Source: Aphelocoma coerulescens
Lineage: Eukaryota > Chordata > Aves > Passeriformes > Corvidae
DNA length: 64,000 nucleotides
Reading direction: 5' to 3'
Assembly (NCBI RefSeq): GCF_041296385.1
Contig: NC_091014.1
Span: 49,060,078-49,124,077 of the forward strand
In this document: positions 46,401 through 60,600 of the stretch, piece after piece
How positions within the stretch are numbered: the stretch's first letter is position 1
Layout: the number at the start of each line of letters is the position of its first letter
The notes under the pieces: generated by a model
Seen by the model: only the letters and a program-made list of their open reading frames with translations
Told to the model about the DNA's origin: nothing
The model's database searches: none
Made by a program: the position numbers and the translations under genes

Positions 46401-49400
46401 TATCGCAGCACAAGCAAAACCTTGCTCCCTCTTCTTCATTCTTCTTGGAACTTGCCACAGCCCAATGCCCGATTTCTGGCTCAATCTAGGGTTAGGGTTA
46501 CGCCTAGGGTTAGGCTTGAGAAAACCACAAAGCCAGGAGCTCCAGGGACACTCACCATGCGAAAGGCAGGCCAAGTTGAGCACGATACAGTTAAAACCGT
46601 GCTCCCTCTTCTTCTTTCTGCTTGGAACTCGCCGTCGCCCAATGCCCCATTTCTGGCTCAAACTAGGTTATGGTTATGGTTACACCGAGTGTTAGGGTTT
46701 GAGAAATCCACAAAGCCAGGAGCTCCAGGGATACTCAGCATGCGAAAGGCAGGCCAAGCTTATCGCAGCACAGCCAAAACCTTGCTCCCTCTTCTTCATT
46801 CTTCTTGGAAGTCGCCACAACCCAATGCCTGATTTCTGGCTCAATCTAGGGTTAGGGTTAGGGTTAGGGTTACGCCTAGGGTTAGGCTTGAGAAAACCAC
46901 AAAGCCAGGAGCTCCAGAGATACTCCCCATGCGAAAGGCAGGCCAAGCTTATCGCAGCACAGCCAAAACCTTGCTCCCACTTCTTCATTCTTCTTGGAAT
47001 TTGATACAGCCTAATGCCCGATTTCTGGCTCAATCTAGGGTTAGGGTTACGCCTAGGGTTAGGCTTGAGAAAACCACAAAGCCAGGAGCTCCAGGGACAC
47101 TCACCATGCGAAAGGCAGGCCAAGTTGAGCACGATACAGTTAAAACCTTGCTCCCTCTTCTTCTTTCTGCTTGGAACGCGCCGTCGCCCAATGCCCCATT
47201 TCTGGCCCTAACTTCGGTTATGTTTATGGTTACACCTAGTGTTAGGATTTGAGAAATCCACAAAGCCAGGAGCTCCAGGGATACTCCCCATGCGAAAGGC
47301 AGGCCAAGCTTATCGCAGCACAGCCAAAACCTTGCTCCCACTTCTTCATTCTTCTTGGAAGTCGCCACAACCCAATGCCTGATTTCTGGCTCAAACTAGG
47401 GTTAGGGTTAGGGTTAGGGTTATGCCTAGGGTAAGGTTTGAGAAAACCACAAAGCCAGGAGCTCCAGGGACACTCACCATGTGAAAGGCAGGCCAAGTTG
47501 AGCACGATACAGTTAAAAGCTTGCTCCCTCTTCTTCTTTCTGCTTGGAACTCGCCGCCGCCCAATGCCCCATTTCTGGCTCCAACTAGGATTATGGTCGT
47601 GGTTACACCTAGTGTTAGGGTTTGAGAAATCCACAAAGCCAGGAGCTCCAGGGATACTCAGCATGCGAAAGGCAGGCCAAGCTTATCGCAGCACAGCCAA
47701 AACCTTGCTCCCTCCTCTTCATTCTTCTTGGAAGTCGCCACAACCCAATGCCTGATTTCTGGCTCAATCTAGAGTTAGGGTTAGGATTAGGGTTACGCCT
47801 AGGGTAAGGTTTGAGAAAACCACAAAGCCAGGAGCTCCAGGGATACTCAGCATGCGAAAGGCAGGCCAAGCTTATCGCAGCACAGCCAAAACCTTGCTCC
47901 CACTTCTTCATTCTTATTGGAATTCACCACAGCCCAATGCCTGATTTCTGGCTCAAACTAGGCTTAGGGTTACGCCTAGGGTTAGGCTTGAGAAAACCAC
48001 AAAGCCAGGAGCTCCAGGGACACTCCCCATGCGAAAGGCAGGCCAAGCTTATCGCAGCACAGCCAAAACCTTGCTCCCTCTTCTTCATTCTTCTTGGAAG
48101 TCGCCACAACCCAATGCCTGATTTCTGGCTCAAACTAGGGTTAGGGTTAGGGTTAGGGTTACGCCTAGGGTTAGGCTTGAGAAAACCACAAAGCCAGGAG
48201 CTCCAGGGACACCCACCATGTGAAAGGCAGGCCAAGTTGAGCACGATACAGTTAAAACCTTGCTCCCTCTTCTTCTTTCTGCTTGGAACTCGCTGCCGCC
48301 CAATGCCCCATTTCTGGCTCAAAATAGGGTTATGGTCGTGGTTACACCTAGTGTTAGGCTTTGAGAAATCCACAAAGCCAGGAGCTCCAGGGATACTCCC
48401 CATGCGAAAGGCAGGCCAAGCTTATCGCAGCACAAGCAAAACCTTGCTCCCACTTCTTCATTCTTATTGGAATTCACCACAGCCCAATGCCCGATTTCTG
48501 GCTCAAACTAGGGTTAGGGTTACGCCTAGGGTTAGGCTTGAGAAAACCACAAAGCCAGGAGCTCCAGGGACACTCACCATGCGAAAGGCAGGCCAAGTTG
48601 AGCACGATACAGTTAAAACCTTGCTCCCTCTTCTTCTTTCTGCTTGGAACTTGCCGCCGCCCAATGCCCCATTTCTGGCCCTAACTTCGGTTATGTTTAT
48701 GGTTACACCTAGTGTTAGGATTTGAGAAATCCACAAAGCCAGGAGCTCCAGGGATACTCAGCATGCGAAAGGCAGGCCAAGCTTATCGCAGCACAGCCAA
48801 AACCTTGCTCCCACTTCTTCATTCTTCTTGGAAGTCGCCACAACCCAATGCCTGATTTCTGGCTCAAACTAGGGTTAGGGTTAGGGTTAGGGTTATGCCT
48901 AGGGTAAGGTTTGAGAAAACCACAAAGCCAGGAGCTCCAGGGACACTCACCATGTGAAAGGCAGGCCAAGTTGAGCACGATACAGTTAAAAGCTTGCTCC
49001 CTCTTCTTCTTTCTGCTTGGAACTCGCCGCCGCCCAATGCCCCATTTCTGGCTCCAACTAGGATTATGGTCGTGGTTACACCTAGTGTTAGGGTTTGAGA
49101 AATCCACAAAGCCAGGAGCTCCAGGGATACTCAGCATGCGAAAGGCAGGCCAAGCTTATCGCAGCACAGCCAAAACCTTGCTCCCACTTCTTCATTCTTC
49201 TTGGAAGTCGCCACAACCCAATGCCTGATTTCTGGCTCAATCTAGGGTTAGGGTTAGGGTTAGGGTTACGCCTAGGGTTAGGCTTGAGAAACCCACAAAG
49301 CCAGGAGCTCCCGGGATACTCCCCATGCGAAAGGCAGGCCAAGCTGATCGCAGCACAGCCAAAACCTTGCTCCCACTTCTTCATTCTTATTGGAATTCAC

Positions 49401-51575
49401 CACAGCCCAATGCCCGATTTCTGGCTCAAACTAGGGTTAGGGTTACGCCTAGGGTTAGGCTTGAGAAAACCACAAAGTCAGGAGCTCCAGGGACACCCAC
49501 CATGCGAAAGGCAGGCCAAGTTGAGCACGATACAGTTAAAACCTTGCTCCCTCTTCTTCTTTCTGCTTGGAACTCGCTGCCGCCCAATGCCCCATTTCTG
49601 GCTCAAAATAGGGTTATGGTCGTGGTTACACCTAGTGTTAGGCTTTGAGAAATCCACAAAGCCAGGAGCTCCAGGGATACTCCCCATGCGAAAGGCAGGC
49701 CAAGCTTATCGCAGCACAAGCAAAACCTTGCTCCCTCTTCTTCATTCTTCTTGGAACTTGCCACAGCACAATGCCCGATTTCTGGCTCAATCTAGGGTTA
49801 GGGTTACGCCTAGGGTTAGGCTTGAGAAAACCACAAAGCCAGGAGCTCCAGGGACACTCACCATGCGAAAGGCAGGCCAAGCTTATCGCAGCACAGCCAA
49901 AACCTTGCTCCCTCTTCTTCATTCTTCTTGGAAGTCGCCACAACCCAATGCCTGATTTCTGGCTCAATCTAGGGTTAGGGTTAGGGTTAGGGTTACGCCT
50001 AGGGTTAGGCTTGAGAAACCCACAAAGCCAGGAGCTCCAGGGATACTCACCATGCGAAAGGCAGGCCAAGCTTATCGCAGCACAAGCAAAACCTTGCTCC
50101 CTCTTCTTCATTCTTCTTGGAACTTGCCACAGCCCAATGCCCGATTTCTGTCTCAATCTAGGGTTAGGGTTACGCCTAGGGTTAGGCTTGAGAAAACCAC
50201 AAAGCCAGGAGCTCCAGGGACACTCACCATGCGAAAGGCAGGCCAAGTTGAGCACGATACAGTTAAAACCTTGCTCCCTCTTCTTCTTTCTGCTTGGAAC
50301 TCGCTGCCGCCAATGCCACATTTCTGGCTCAAAATAGGGTTATGGTCGTGGTTACACCTAGTGTTAGGCTTTGAGAAATCCACAAAGCCAGGAGCTCCAG
50401 GGATACTCAGCATGCGAAAGGCAGGCCAAGCTTATCGCAGCACAAGCAAAACCTTGCTCCCTCTTCTTCATTCTTCTTGGAACTTGCCACAGCCCAATGC
50501 CCGATTTCTGTCTCAATCTAGGGTTAGGGTTAGGGTTAGGGTTACGCCTAGGGTTAGGCTTGAGAAAACCACAAAGCCAGGAGCTCCAGGGATACTCCCC
50601 ATGCGAAAGGCAGGCCAAGCTTATCGCAGCACAGCCAAAACCTTGCTCCCACTTCTTCATTCTTATTGGAATTCACCACAGCCCAATGCCCCATTTCTGG
50701 CTCAAACTAGGGTTAGGGTTACGCCTAGGGTTAGGCTTGAGAAAACCACAAAGCCGGGAGCTCCAGGGACACTCACCATGCGAAAGGCAGGCCAAGTTGA
50801 GCACGATACAGTTAAAAGCTTGCTCCCTCTTCTTCTTTCTGCTTGGAACTCGCCGCCGCCCAATGCCCCATTTCTGGCTCCAACTAGGATTATGGTCGTG
50901 GTTACACCTAGTGTTAGGGTTTGAGAAATCCACAAAGCCAGGAGCTCCAGGGATACTCAGCATGCGAAAGGCAGGCCAAGCTTATCGCAGCACAGCCAAA
51001 ACCTTGCTCCCTCCTCTTCATTCTTCTTGGAAGTCGCCACAACCCAATGCCTGATTTCTGGCTCAATCTAGAGTTAGGGTTAGGATTAGGGTTACGCCTA
51101 GGGTAAGGTTTGAGAAAACCACAAAGCCAGGAGCTCCAGGGATACTCAGCATGCGAAAGGCAGGCCAAGCTTATCGCAGCACAGCCAAAACCTTGCTCCC
51201 ACTTCTTCATTCTTATTGGAATTCACCACAGCCCAATGCCTGATTTCTGGCTCAAACTAGGCTTAGGGTTACGCCTAGGGTTAGGCTTGAGAAAACCACA
51301 AAGCCAGGAGCTCCAGGGACACTCCCCATGCGAAAGGCAGGCCAAGCTTATCGCAGCACAGCCAAAACCTTGCTCCCTCTTCTTCATTCTTCTTGGAAGT
51401 CGCCACAACCCAATGCCTGATTTCTGGCTCAAACTAGGGTTAGGGTTAGGGTTAGGGTTACGCCTAGGGTTAGGCTTGAGAAAACCACAAAGCCAGGAGC
51501 TCCAGGGACACCCACCATGTGAAAGGCAGGCCAAGTTGAGCACGATACAGTTAAAACCTTGCTCCCTCTTCTTCT
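28483..51575 (+). repeat. 24.6-kb superrepeat, copy 2 (interrupted)
   Basis: Equivalent to copy 1 at plus 24,612 up to the monomer at 42275 and at plus 24,624 from 42653 onward. The 12-bp shift comes from one replaced monomer at 42464. The copy stops at the equivalent of about 26,950, where the array jumps back to the equivalent of about 16.1 kb. It carries CAGCACAATG (A at 49768), shared with copy 3 (60600) but not with copy 1. Confidence 0.9.
42464..42652 (+). repeat. Mosaic replacement monomer, private to copy 2
   Basis: Copies 1 and 3 have an A177 unit here (17852, 53308). Copy 2 has a 189-bp unit whose left half is the B-A hybrid (CATGCAAAAGG, GGCCACGTTGAGC) and whose right half duplicates the preceding monomer, including its private GCCCAATTTCTGTC. 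The result is two neighbouring units sharing a rare variant and a 12-bp gain. Two donor tracts are needed, so this looks like gene conversion or template switching. Confidence 0.88.
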
Positions 51576-51659
51576 TTCTGCTTGGAACTCGCCGCCGCCC
51601 AATGCCCCATTTCTGGCTCCAACTAGGATTATGGTCGTGGTTACACCTAGTGTTAGGGT
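51476..51659 (+). other. Recombinant B monomer, junction of copies 2 and 3
   Basis: The left half is the GGGACACCCACCATGTG, TTAAAACC type (26852 equivalent); the right half is the CGCCGCCGCCC, CCAACTAGGATT type (16020 or 40632 equivalent). Diagnostic bases place the exchange between 51558 and 51592, in the pyrimidine tract and GGAACTC. After it the array repeats the preceding 10.8 kb (59 monomers). Confidence 0.9.
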
Positions 51660-54600
51660 TTGAGAAATCCACAAAGCCAGGAGCTCCAGGGATACTCAGC
51701 ATGCGAAAGGCAGGCCAAGCTTATCGCAGCACAGCCAAAACCTTGCTCCCACTTCTTCATTCTTCTTGGAAGTCGCCACAACCCAATGCCTGATTTCTGG
51801 CTCAATCTAGGGTTAGGGTTAGGGTTAGGGTTACGCCTAGGGTTAGGCTTGAGAAACCCACAAAGCCAGGAGCTCCCGGGATACTCCCCATGCGAAAGGC
51901 AGGCCAAGCTGATCGCAGCACAGCCAAAACCTTGCTCCCACTTCTTCATTCTTATTGGAATTCACCACAGCCCAATGCCCGATTTCTGGCTCAAACTAGG
52001 GTTAGGGTTACGCCTAGGGTTAGGCTTGAGAAAACCACAAAGTCAGGAGCTCCAGGGACACCCACCATGCGAAAGGCAGGCCAAGTTGAGCACGATACAG
52101 TTAAAACCTTGCTCCCTCTTCTTCTTTCTGCTTGGAACTCGCTGCCGCCCAATGCCCCATTTCTGGCTCAAAATAGGGTTATGGTCGTGGTTACACCTAG
52201 TGTTAGGCTTTGAGAAATCCACAAAGCCAGGAGCTCCAGGGATACTCCCCATGCGAAAGGCAGGCCAAGCTTATCGCAGCACAAGCAAAACCTTGCTCCC
52301 TCTTCTTCATTCTTCTTGGAACTTGCCACAGCCCAATGCCCGATTTCTGGCTCAATCTAGGGTTAGGGTTACGCCTAGGGTTAGGCTTGAGAAAACCACA
52401 AAGCCAGGAGCTCCAGGGACACTCACCATGCGAAAGGCAGGCCAAGTTGAGCACGATACAGTTAAAACCGTGCTCCCTCTTCTTCTTTCTGCTTGGAACT
52501 CGCCGTCGCCCAATGCCCCATTTCTGGCTCAAACATGGTTATGGTTATGGTTACACCGAGTGTTAGGGTTTGAGAAATCCACAAAGCCAGGAGCTCCAGG
52601 GATACTCAGCATGCGAAAGGCAGGCCAAGCTTATCGCAGCACAGCCAAAACCTTGCTCCCTCTTCTTCATTCTTCTTGGAAGTCGCCACAACCCAATGCC
52701 TGATTTCTGGCTCAATCTAGGGTTAGGGTTAGGGTTAGGGTTACGCCTAGGGTTAGGCTTGAGAAACCCACAAAGCCAGGAGCTCCAGGGATACTCACCA
52801 TGCGAAAGGCAGGCCAAGCTTATCGCAGCACAAGCAAAACCTTGCTCCCTCTTCTTCATTCTTCTTGGAACTTGCCACAGCCCAATGCCCGATTTCTGTC
52901 TCAATCTAGGGTTAGGGTTACGCCTAGGGTTAGGCTTGAGAAAACCACAAAGCCAGGAGCTCCAGGGACACTCACCATGCGAAAGGCAGGCCAAGTTGAG
53001 CACGATACAGTTAAAACCTTGCTCCCTCTTCTTCTTTCTGCTTGGAACTCGCTGCCGCCAATGCCACATTTCTGGCTCAAAATAGGGTTATGGTCGTGGT
53101 TACACCTAGTGTTAGGCTTTGAGAAATCCACAAAGCCAGGAGCTCCAGGGATACTCAGCATGCGAAAGGCAGGCCAAGCTTATCGCAGCACAAGCAAAAC
53201 CTTGCTCCCTCTTCTTCATTCTTCTTGGAACTTGCCACAGCCCAATGCCCAATTTCTGTCTCAATCTAGGGTTAGGGTTAGGGTTAGGGTTACGCCTAGG
53301 GTTAGGCTTGAGAAAACCACAAAGCCAGGAGCTCCAGGGATACTCCCCATGCGAAAGGCAGGCCAAGCTTATCGCAGCACAGCCAAAACCTTGCTCCCAC
53401 TTCTTCATTCTTATTGGAATTCACCACAGCCCAATGCCCCATTTCTGGCTCAAACTAGGGTTAGGGTTACGCCTAGGGTTAGGCTTGAGAAAACCACAAA
53501 GCCAGGAGCTCCAGGGACACTCACCATGCGAAAGGCAGGCCAAGTTGAGCACGATACAGTTAAAACCTTGCTCCCTCTTCTTCTTTCTGCTTGGAACTTG
53601 CCGCCGCCCAATGCCCCATTTCTGGCCCTAACTTCGGTTATGTTTATGGTTACACCTAGTGTTAGGATTTGAGAAATCCACAAAGCCAGGAGCTCCAGGG
53701 ATACTCAGCATGCGAAAGGCAGGCCAAGCTTATCGCAGCACAGCCAAAACCTTGCTCCCACTTCTTCATTCTTCTTGGAAGTCGCCACAACCCAATGCCT
53801 GATTTCTGGCTCAAACTAGGGTTAGGGTTAGGGTTAGGGTTATGCCTAGGGTAAGGTTTGAGAAAACCACAAAGCCAGGAGCTCCAGGGACACTCACCAT
53901 GTGAAAGGCAGGCCAAGTTGAGCACGATACAGTTAAAAGCTTGCTCCCTCTTCTTCTTTCTGCTTGGAACTCGCCGCCGCCCAATGCCCCATTTCTGGCT
54001 CCAACTAGGATTATGGTCGTGGTTACACCTAGTGTTAGGGTTTGAGAAATCCACAAAGCCAGGAGCTCCAGGGATACTCCCCATGCGAAAGGCAGGCCAA
54101 GCTTATCGCAGCACAGCCAAAACCTTGCTCCCTCTTCTTCTTTCTGCTTGGAACTTGCCACAGCCCAATGCCCGATTTCTGGCTCAAACTAGGGTTAGGG
54201 TTAGGGTTACGCCTAGGGTTAGGCTTGAGAAAACCACAAAGCCAGGAGCTCCAGGGACACTCACCATGCAAAAGGCAGGCCACGTTGAGCACGATACAGC
54301 CAAAACCTTGCTCCCTCTTCTTCATTCTTCTTGGAAGTCGCCACAACCCAATGCCTGATTTCTGGCTCAATCTAGGGTTAGGGTTAGGGTTAGGGTTACG
54401 CCTAGGGTTAGGCTTGAGAAAACCACAAAGCCAGGAGCTCCAGGGATACTCCCCATGCGAAAGGCAGGCCAAGCTTATCGCAGCACAGCCAAAACCTTGC
54501 TCCCACTTCTTCATTCTTATTGGAATTCACCACAGCCCAATGCCCGATTTCTGGCTCAAACTAGGGTTAGGGTTACGCCTAGGGTTAGGCTTGAGAAAAC

Positions 54601-57600
54601 CACAAAGCCAGGAGCTCCAGGGACACTCACCATGCGAAAGGCAGGCCAAGTTGAGCACGATACAGTTAAAACCTTGCTCCCTCTTCTTCTTTCTGCTTGG
54701 AACTTGCCGCCGCCCAATGCCCCATTTCTGGCCCTAACTTCGGTTATGTTTATGGTTACACCTAGTGTTAGGATTTGAGAAATCCACAAAGCCAGGAGCT
54801 CCAGGGATACTCCCCATGCGAAAGGCAGGCCAAGCTTATCGCAGCACAGCCAAAACCTTGCTCCCACTTCTTCATTCTTCTTGGAAGTCGCCACAACCCA
54901 ATGCCTGATTTCTGGCTCAAACTAGGGTTAGGGTTAGGGTTAGGGTTATGCCTAGGGTAAGGTTTGAGAAAACCACAAAGCCAGGAGCTCCAGGGACACT
55001 CACCATGTGAAAGGCAGGCCAAGTTGAGCACGATACAGTTAAAAGCTTGCTCCCTCTTCTTCTTTCTGCTTGGAACTCGCCGCCGCCCAATGCCCCATTT
55101 CTGGCTCCAACTAGGATTATGGTCGTGGTTACACCTAGTGTTAGGGTTTGAGAAATCCACAAAGCCAGGAGCTCCAGGGATACTCAGCATGCGAAAGGCA
55201 GGCCAAGCTTATCGCAGCACAGCCAAAACCTTGCTCCCTCTTCTTCATTCTTCTTGGAAGTCGCCACAACCCAATGCCTGATTTCTGGCTCAATCTAGAG
55301 TTAGGGTTAGGATTAGGGTTACGCCTAGGGTAAGGTTTGAGAAAACCACAAAGCCAGGAGCTCCAGGGATACTCAGCATGCGAAAGGCAGGCCAAGCTTA
55401 TCGCAGCACAGCCAAAACCTTGCTCCCACTTCTTCATTCTTATTGGAATTCACCACAGCCCAATGCCTGATTTCTGGCTCAAACTAGGCTTAGGGTTACG
55501 CCTAGGGTTAGGCTTGAGAAAACCACAAAGCCAGGAGCTCCAGGGACACTCACCATGCAAAAGGCAGGCCAAGCTTATCGCAGCACAGCCAAAACCTTGC
55601 TCCCTCTTCTTCATTCTTCTTGGAAGTCGCCACAACCCAATGCCTGATTTCTGGCTCAAACTAGGGTTAGGGTTAGGGTTAGGGTTACGCCTAGGGTTAG
55701 GCTTGAGAAAACCACAAAGCCAGGAGCTCCAGGGACACCCACCATGTGAAAGGCAGGCCAAGTTGAGCACGATACAGTTAAAACCTTGCTCCCTCTTCTT
55801 CTTTCTGCTTGGAACTCGCTGCCGCCCAATGCCCCATTTCTGGCTCAAAATAGGGTTATGGTCGTGGTTACACCTAGTGTTAGGCTTTGAGAAATCCACA
55901 AAGCCAGGAGCTCCAGGGATACTCCCCATGCGAAAGGCAGGCCAAGCTTATCGCAGCACAGCCAAAACCTTGCTCCCACTTCTTCATTCTTATTGGAATT
56001 CACCACAGCCCAATGCCCGATTTCTGGCTCAAACTAGGGTTAGGGTTACGCTTAGGGTTAGGCTTGAGAAAACCACAAAGCCAGGAGCTCCAGGGACACT
56101 CACCATGCGAAAGGCAGGCCAAGTTGAGCACGATACAGTTAAAACCTTGCTCCCTCTTCTTCTTTCTGCTTGGAACTTGCCGCCGCCCAATGCCCCATTT
56201 CTGGCCCTAACTTCGGTTATGTTTATGGTTACACCTAGTGTTAGGATTTGAGAAATCCACAAAGCCAGGAGCTCCAGGGATACTCAGCATGCGAAAGGCA
56301 GGCCAAGCTTATCGCAGCACAGCCAAAACCTTGCTCCCACTTCTTCATTCTTCTTGGAAGTCGCCACAACCCAATGCCTGATTTCTGGCTCAAACTAGGG
56401 TTAGGGTTAGGGTTAGGGTTATGCCTAGGGTAAGGTTTGAGAAAACCACAAAGCCAGGAGCTCCAGGGACACTCACCATGTGAAAGGCAGGCCAAGTTGA
56501 GCACGATACAGTTAAAAGCTTGCTCCCTCTTCTTCTTTCTGCTTGGAACTCGCCGCCGCCCAATGCCCCATTTCTGGCTCCAACTAGGATTATGGTCGTG
56601 GTTACACCTAGTGTTAGGGTTTGAGAAATCCACAAAGCCAGGAGCTCCAGGGATACTCAGCATGCGAAAGGCAGGCCAAGCTTATCGCAGCACAGCCAAA
56701 ACCTTGCTCCCACTTCTTCATTCTTCTTGGAAGTCGCCACAACCCAATGCCTGATTTCTGGCTCAATCTAGGGTTAGGGTTAGGGTTAGGGTTACGCCTA
56801 GGGTTAGGCTTGAGAAACCCACAAAGCCAGGAGCTCCCGGGATACTCCCCATGCGAAAGGCAGGCCAAGCTGATCGCAGCACAGCCAAAACCTTGCTCCC
56901 ACTTCTTCATTCTTATTGGAATTCACCACAGCCCAATGCCCGATTTCTGGCTCAAACTAGGGTTAGGGTTACGCCTAGGGTTAGGCTTGAGAAAACCACA
57001 AAGTCAGGAGCTCCAGGGACACCCACCATGCGAAAGGCAGGCCAAGTTGAGCACGATACAGTTAAAACCTTGCTCCCTCTTCTTCTTTCTGCTTGGAACT
57101 CGCTGCCGCCCAATGCCCCATTTCTGGCTCAAAATAGGGTTATGGTCGTGGTTACACCTAGTGTTAGGCTTTGAGAAATCCACAAAGCCAGGAGCTCCAG
57201 GGATACTCCCCATGCGAAAGGCAGGCCAAGCTTATCGCAGCACAAGCAAAACCTTGCTCCCTCTTCTTCATTCTTCTTGGAACTTGCCACAGCCCAATGC
57301 CCGATTTCTGGCTCAATCTAGGGTTAGGGTTACGCCTAGGGTTAGGCTTGAGAAAACCACAAAGCCAGGAGCTCCAGGGACACTCACCATGCGAAAGGCA
57401 GGCCAAGTTGAGCACGATACAGTTAAAACCGTGCTCCCTCTTCTTCTTTCTGCTTGGAACTCGCCGTCGCCCAATGCCCCATTTCTGGCTCAAACTAGGT
57501 TATGGTTATGGTTACACCGAGTGTTAGGGTTTGAGAAATCCACAAAGCCAGGAGCTCCAGGGATACTCAGCATGCGAAAGGCAGGCCAAGCTTATCGCAG

Positions 57601-60600
57601 CACAGCCAAAACCTTGCTCCCTCTTCTTCATTCTTCTTGGAAGTCGCCACAACCCAATGCCTGATTTCTGGCTCAATCTAGGGTTAGGGTTAGGGTTAGG
57701 GTTACGCCTAGGGTTAGGCTTGAGAAAACCACAAAGCCAGGAGCTCCAGAGATACTCCCCATGCGAAAGGCAGGCCAAGCTTATCGCAGCACAGCCAAAA
57801 CCTTGCTCCCACTTCTTCATTCTTCTTGGAATTTGATACAGCCTAATGCCCGATTTCTGGCTCAATCTAGGGTTAGGGTTACGCCTAGGGTTAGGCTTGA
57901 GAAAACCACAAAGCCAGGAGCTCCAGGGACACTCACCATGCTAAAGGCAGGCCAAGTTGAGCACGATACAGTTAAAACCTTGCTCCCTCTTCTTCTTTCT
58001 GCTTGGAACGCGCCGTCGCCCAATGCCCCATTTCTGGCCCTAACTTCGGTTATGTTTATGGTTACACCTAGTGTTAGGATTTGAGAAATCCACAAAGCCA
58101 GGAGCTCCAGGGATACTCCCCATGCGAAAGGCAGGCCAAGCTTATCGCAGCACAGCCAAAACCTTGCTCCCACTTCTTCATTCTTCTTGGAAGTCGCCAC
58201 AACCCAATGCCTGATTTCTGGCTCAAACTAGGGTTAGGGTTAGGGTTAGGGTTATGCCTAGGGTAAGGTTTGAGAAAACCACAAAGCCAGGAGCTCCAGG
58301 GACACTCACCATGTGAAAGGCAGGCCAAGTTGAGCACGATACAGTTAAAAGCTTGCTCCCTCTTCTTCTTTCTGCTTGGAACTCGCCGCCGCCCAATGCC
58401 CCATTTCTGGCTCCAACTAGGATTATGGTCGTGGTTACACCTAGTGTTAGGGTTTGAGAAATCCACAAAGCCAGGAGCTCCAGGGATACTCAGCATGCGA
58501 AAGGCAGGCCAAGCTTATCGCAGCACAGCCAAAACCTTGCTCCCTCCTCTTCATTCTTCTTGGAAGTCGCCACAACCCAATGCCTGATTTCTGGCTCAAT
58601 CTAGAGTTAGGGTTAGGATTAGGGTTACGCCTAGGGTAAGGTTTGAGAAAACCACAAAGCCAGGAGCTCCAGGGATACTCAGCATGCGAAAGGCAGGCCA
58701 AGCTTATCGCAGCACAGCCAAAACCTTGCTCCCACTTCTTCATTCTTATTGGAATTCACCACAGCCCAATGCCTGATTTCTGGCTCAAACTAGGCTTAGG
58801 GTTACGCCTAGGGTTAGGCTTGAGAAAACCACAAAGCCAGGAGCTCCAGGGACACTCCCCATGCGAAAGGCAGGCCAAGCTTATCGCAGCACAGCCAAAA
58901 CCTTGCTCCCTCTTCTTCATTCTTCTTGGAAGTCGCCACAACCCAATGCCTGATTTCTGGCTCAAACTAGGGTTAGGGTTAGGGTTAGGGTTACGCCTAG
59001 GGTTAGGCTTGAGAAAACCACAAAGCCAGGAGCTCCAGGGACACCCACCATGTGAAAGGCAGGCCAAGTTGAGCACGATACAGTTAAAACCTTGCTCCCT
59101 CTTCTTCTTTCTGCTTGGAACTCGCTGCCGCCCAATGCCCCATTTCTGGCTCAAAATAGGGTTATGGTCGTGGTTACACCTAGTGTTAGGCTTTGAGAAA
59201 TCCACAAAGCCAGGAGCTCCAGGGATACTCCCCATGCGAAAGGCAGGCCAAGCTTATCGCAGCACAAGCAAAACCTTGCTCCCACTTCTTCATTCTTATT
59301 GGAATTCACCACAGCCCAATGCCCGATTTCTGGCTCAAACTAGGGTTAGGGTTACGCCTAGGGTTAGGCTTGAGAAAACCACAAAGCCAGGAGCTCCAGG
59401 GACACTCACCATGCGAAAGGCAGGCCAAGTTGAGCACGATACAGTTAAAACCTTGCTCCCTCTTCTTCTTTCTGCTTGGAACTTGCCGCCGCCCAATGCC
59501 CCATTTCTGGCCCTAACTTCGGTTATGTTTATGGTTACACCTAGTGTTAGGATTTGAGAAATCCACAAAGCCAGGAGCTCCAGGGATACTCAGCATGCGA
59601 AAGGCAGGCCAAGCTTATCGCAGCACAGCCAAAACCTTGCTCCCACTTCTTCATTCTTCTTGGAAGTCGCCACAACCCAATGCCTGATTTCTGGCTCAAA
59701 CTAGGGTTAGGGTTAGGGTTAGGGTTATGCCTAGGGTAAGGTTTGAGAAAACCACAAAGCCAGGAGCTCCAGGGACACTCACCATGTGAAAGGCAGGCCA
59801 AGTTGAGCACGATACAGTTAAAAGCTTGCTCCCTCTTCTTCTTTCTGCTTGGAACTCGCCGCCGCCCAATGCCCCATTTCTGGCTCCAACTAGGATTATG
59901 GTCGTGGTTACACCTAGTGTTAGGGTTTGAGAAATCCACAAAGCCAGGAGCTCCAGGGATACTCAGCATGCGAAAGGCAGGCCAAGCTTATCGCAGCACA
60001 GCCAAAACCTTGCTCCCACTTCTTCATTCTTCTTGGAAGTCGCCACAACCCAATGCCTGATTTCTGGCTCAATCTAGGGTTAGGGTTAGGGTTAGGGTTA
60101 CGCCTAGGGTTAGGCTTGAGAAACCCACAAAGCCAGGAGCTCCCGGGATACTCCCCATGCGAAAGGCAGGCCAAGCTGATCGCAGCACAGCCAAAACCTT
60201 GCTCCCACTTCTTCATTCTTATTGGAATTCACCACAGCCCAATGCCCGATTTCTGGCTCAAACTAGGGTTAGGGTTACGCCTAGGGTTAGGCTTGAGAAA
60301 ACCACAAAGTCAGGAGCTCCAGGGACACCCACCATGCGAAAGGCAGGCCAAGTTGAGCACGATACAGTTAAAACCTTGCTCCCTCTTCTTCTTTCTGCTT
60401 GGAACTCGCTGCCGCCCAATGCCCCATTTCTGGCTCAAAATAGGGTTATGGTCGTGGTTACACCTAGTGTTAGGCTTTGAGAAATCCACAAAGCCAGGAG
60501 CTCCAGGGATACTCCCCATGCGAAAGGCAGGCCAAGCTTATCGCAGCACAAGCAAAACCTTGCTCCCTCTTCTTCATTCTTCTTGGAACTTGCCACAGCA

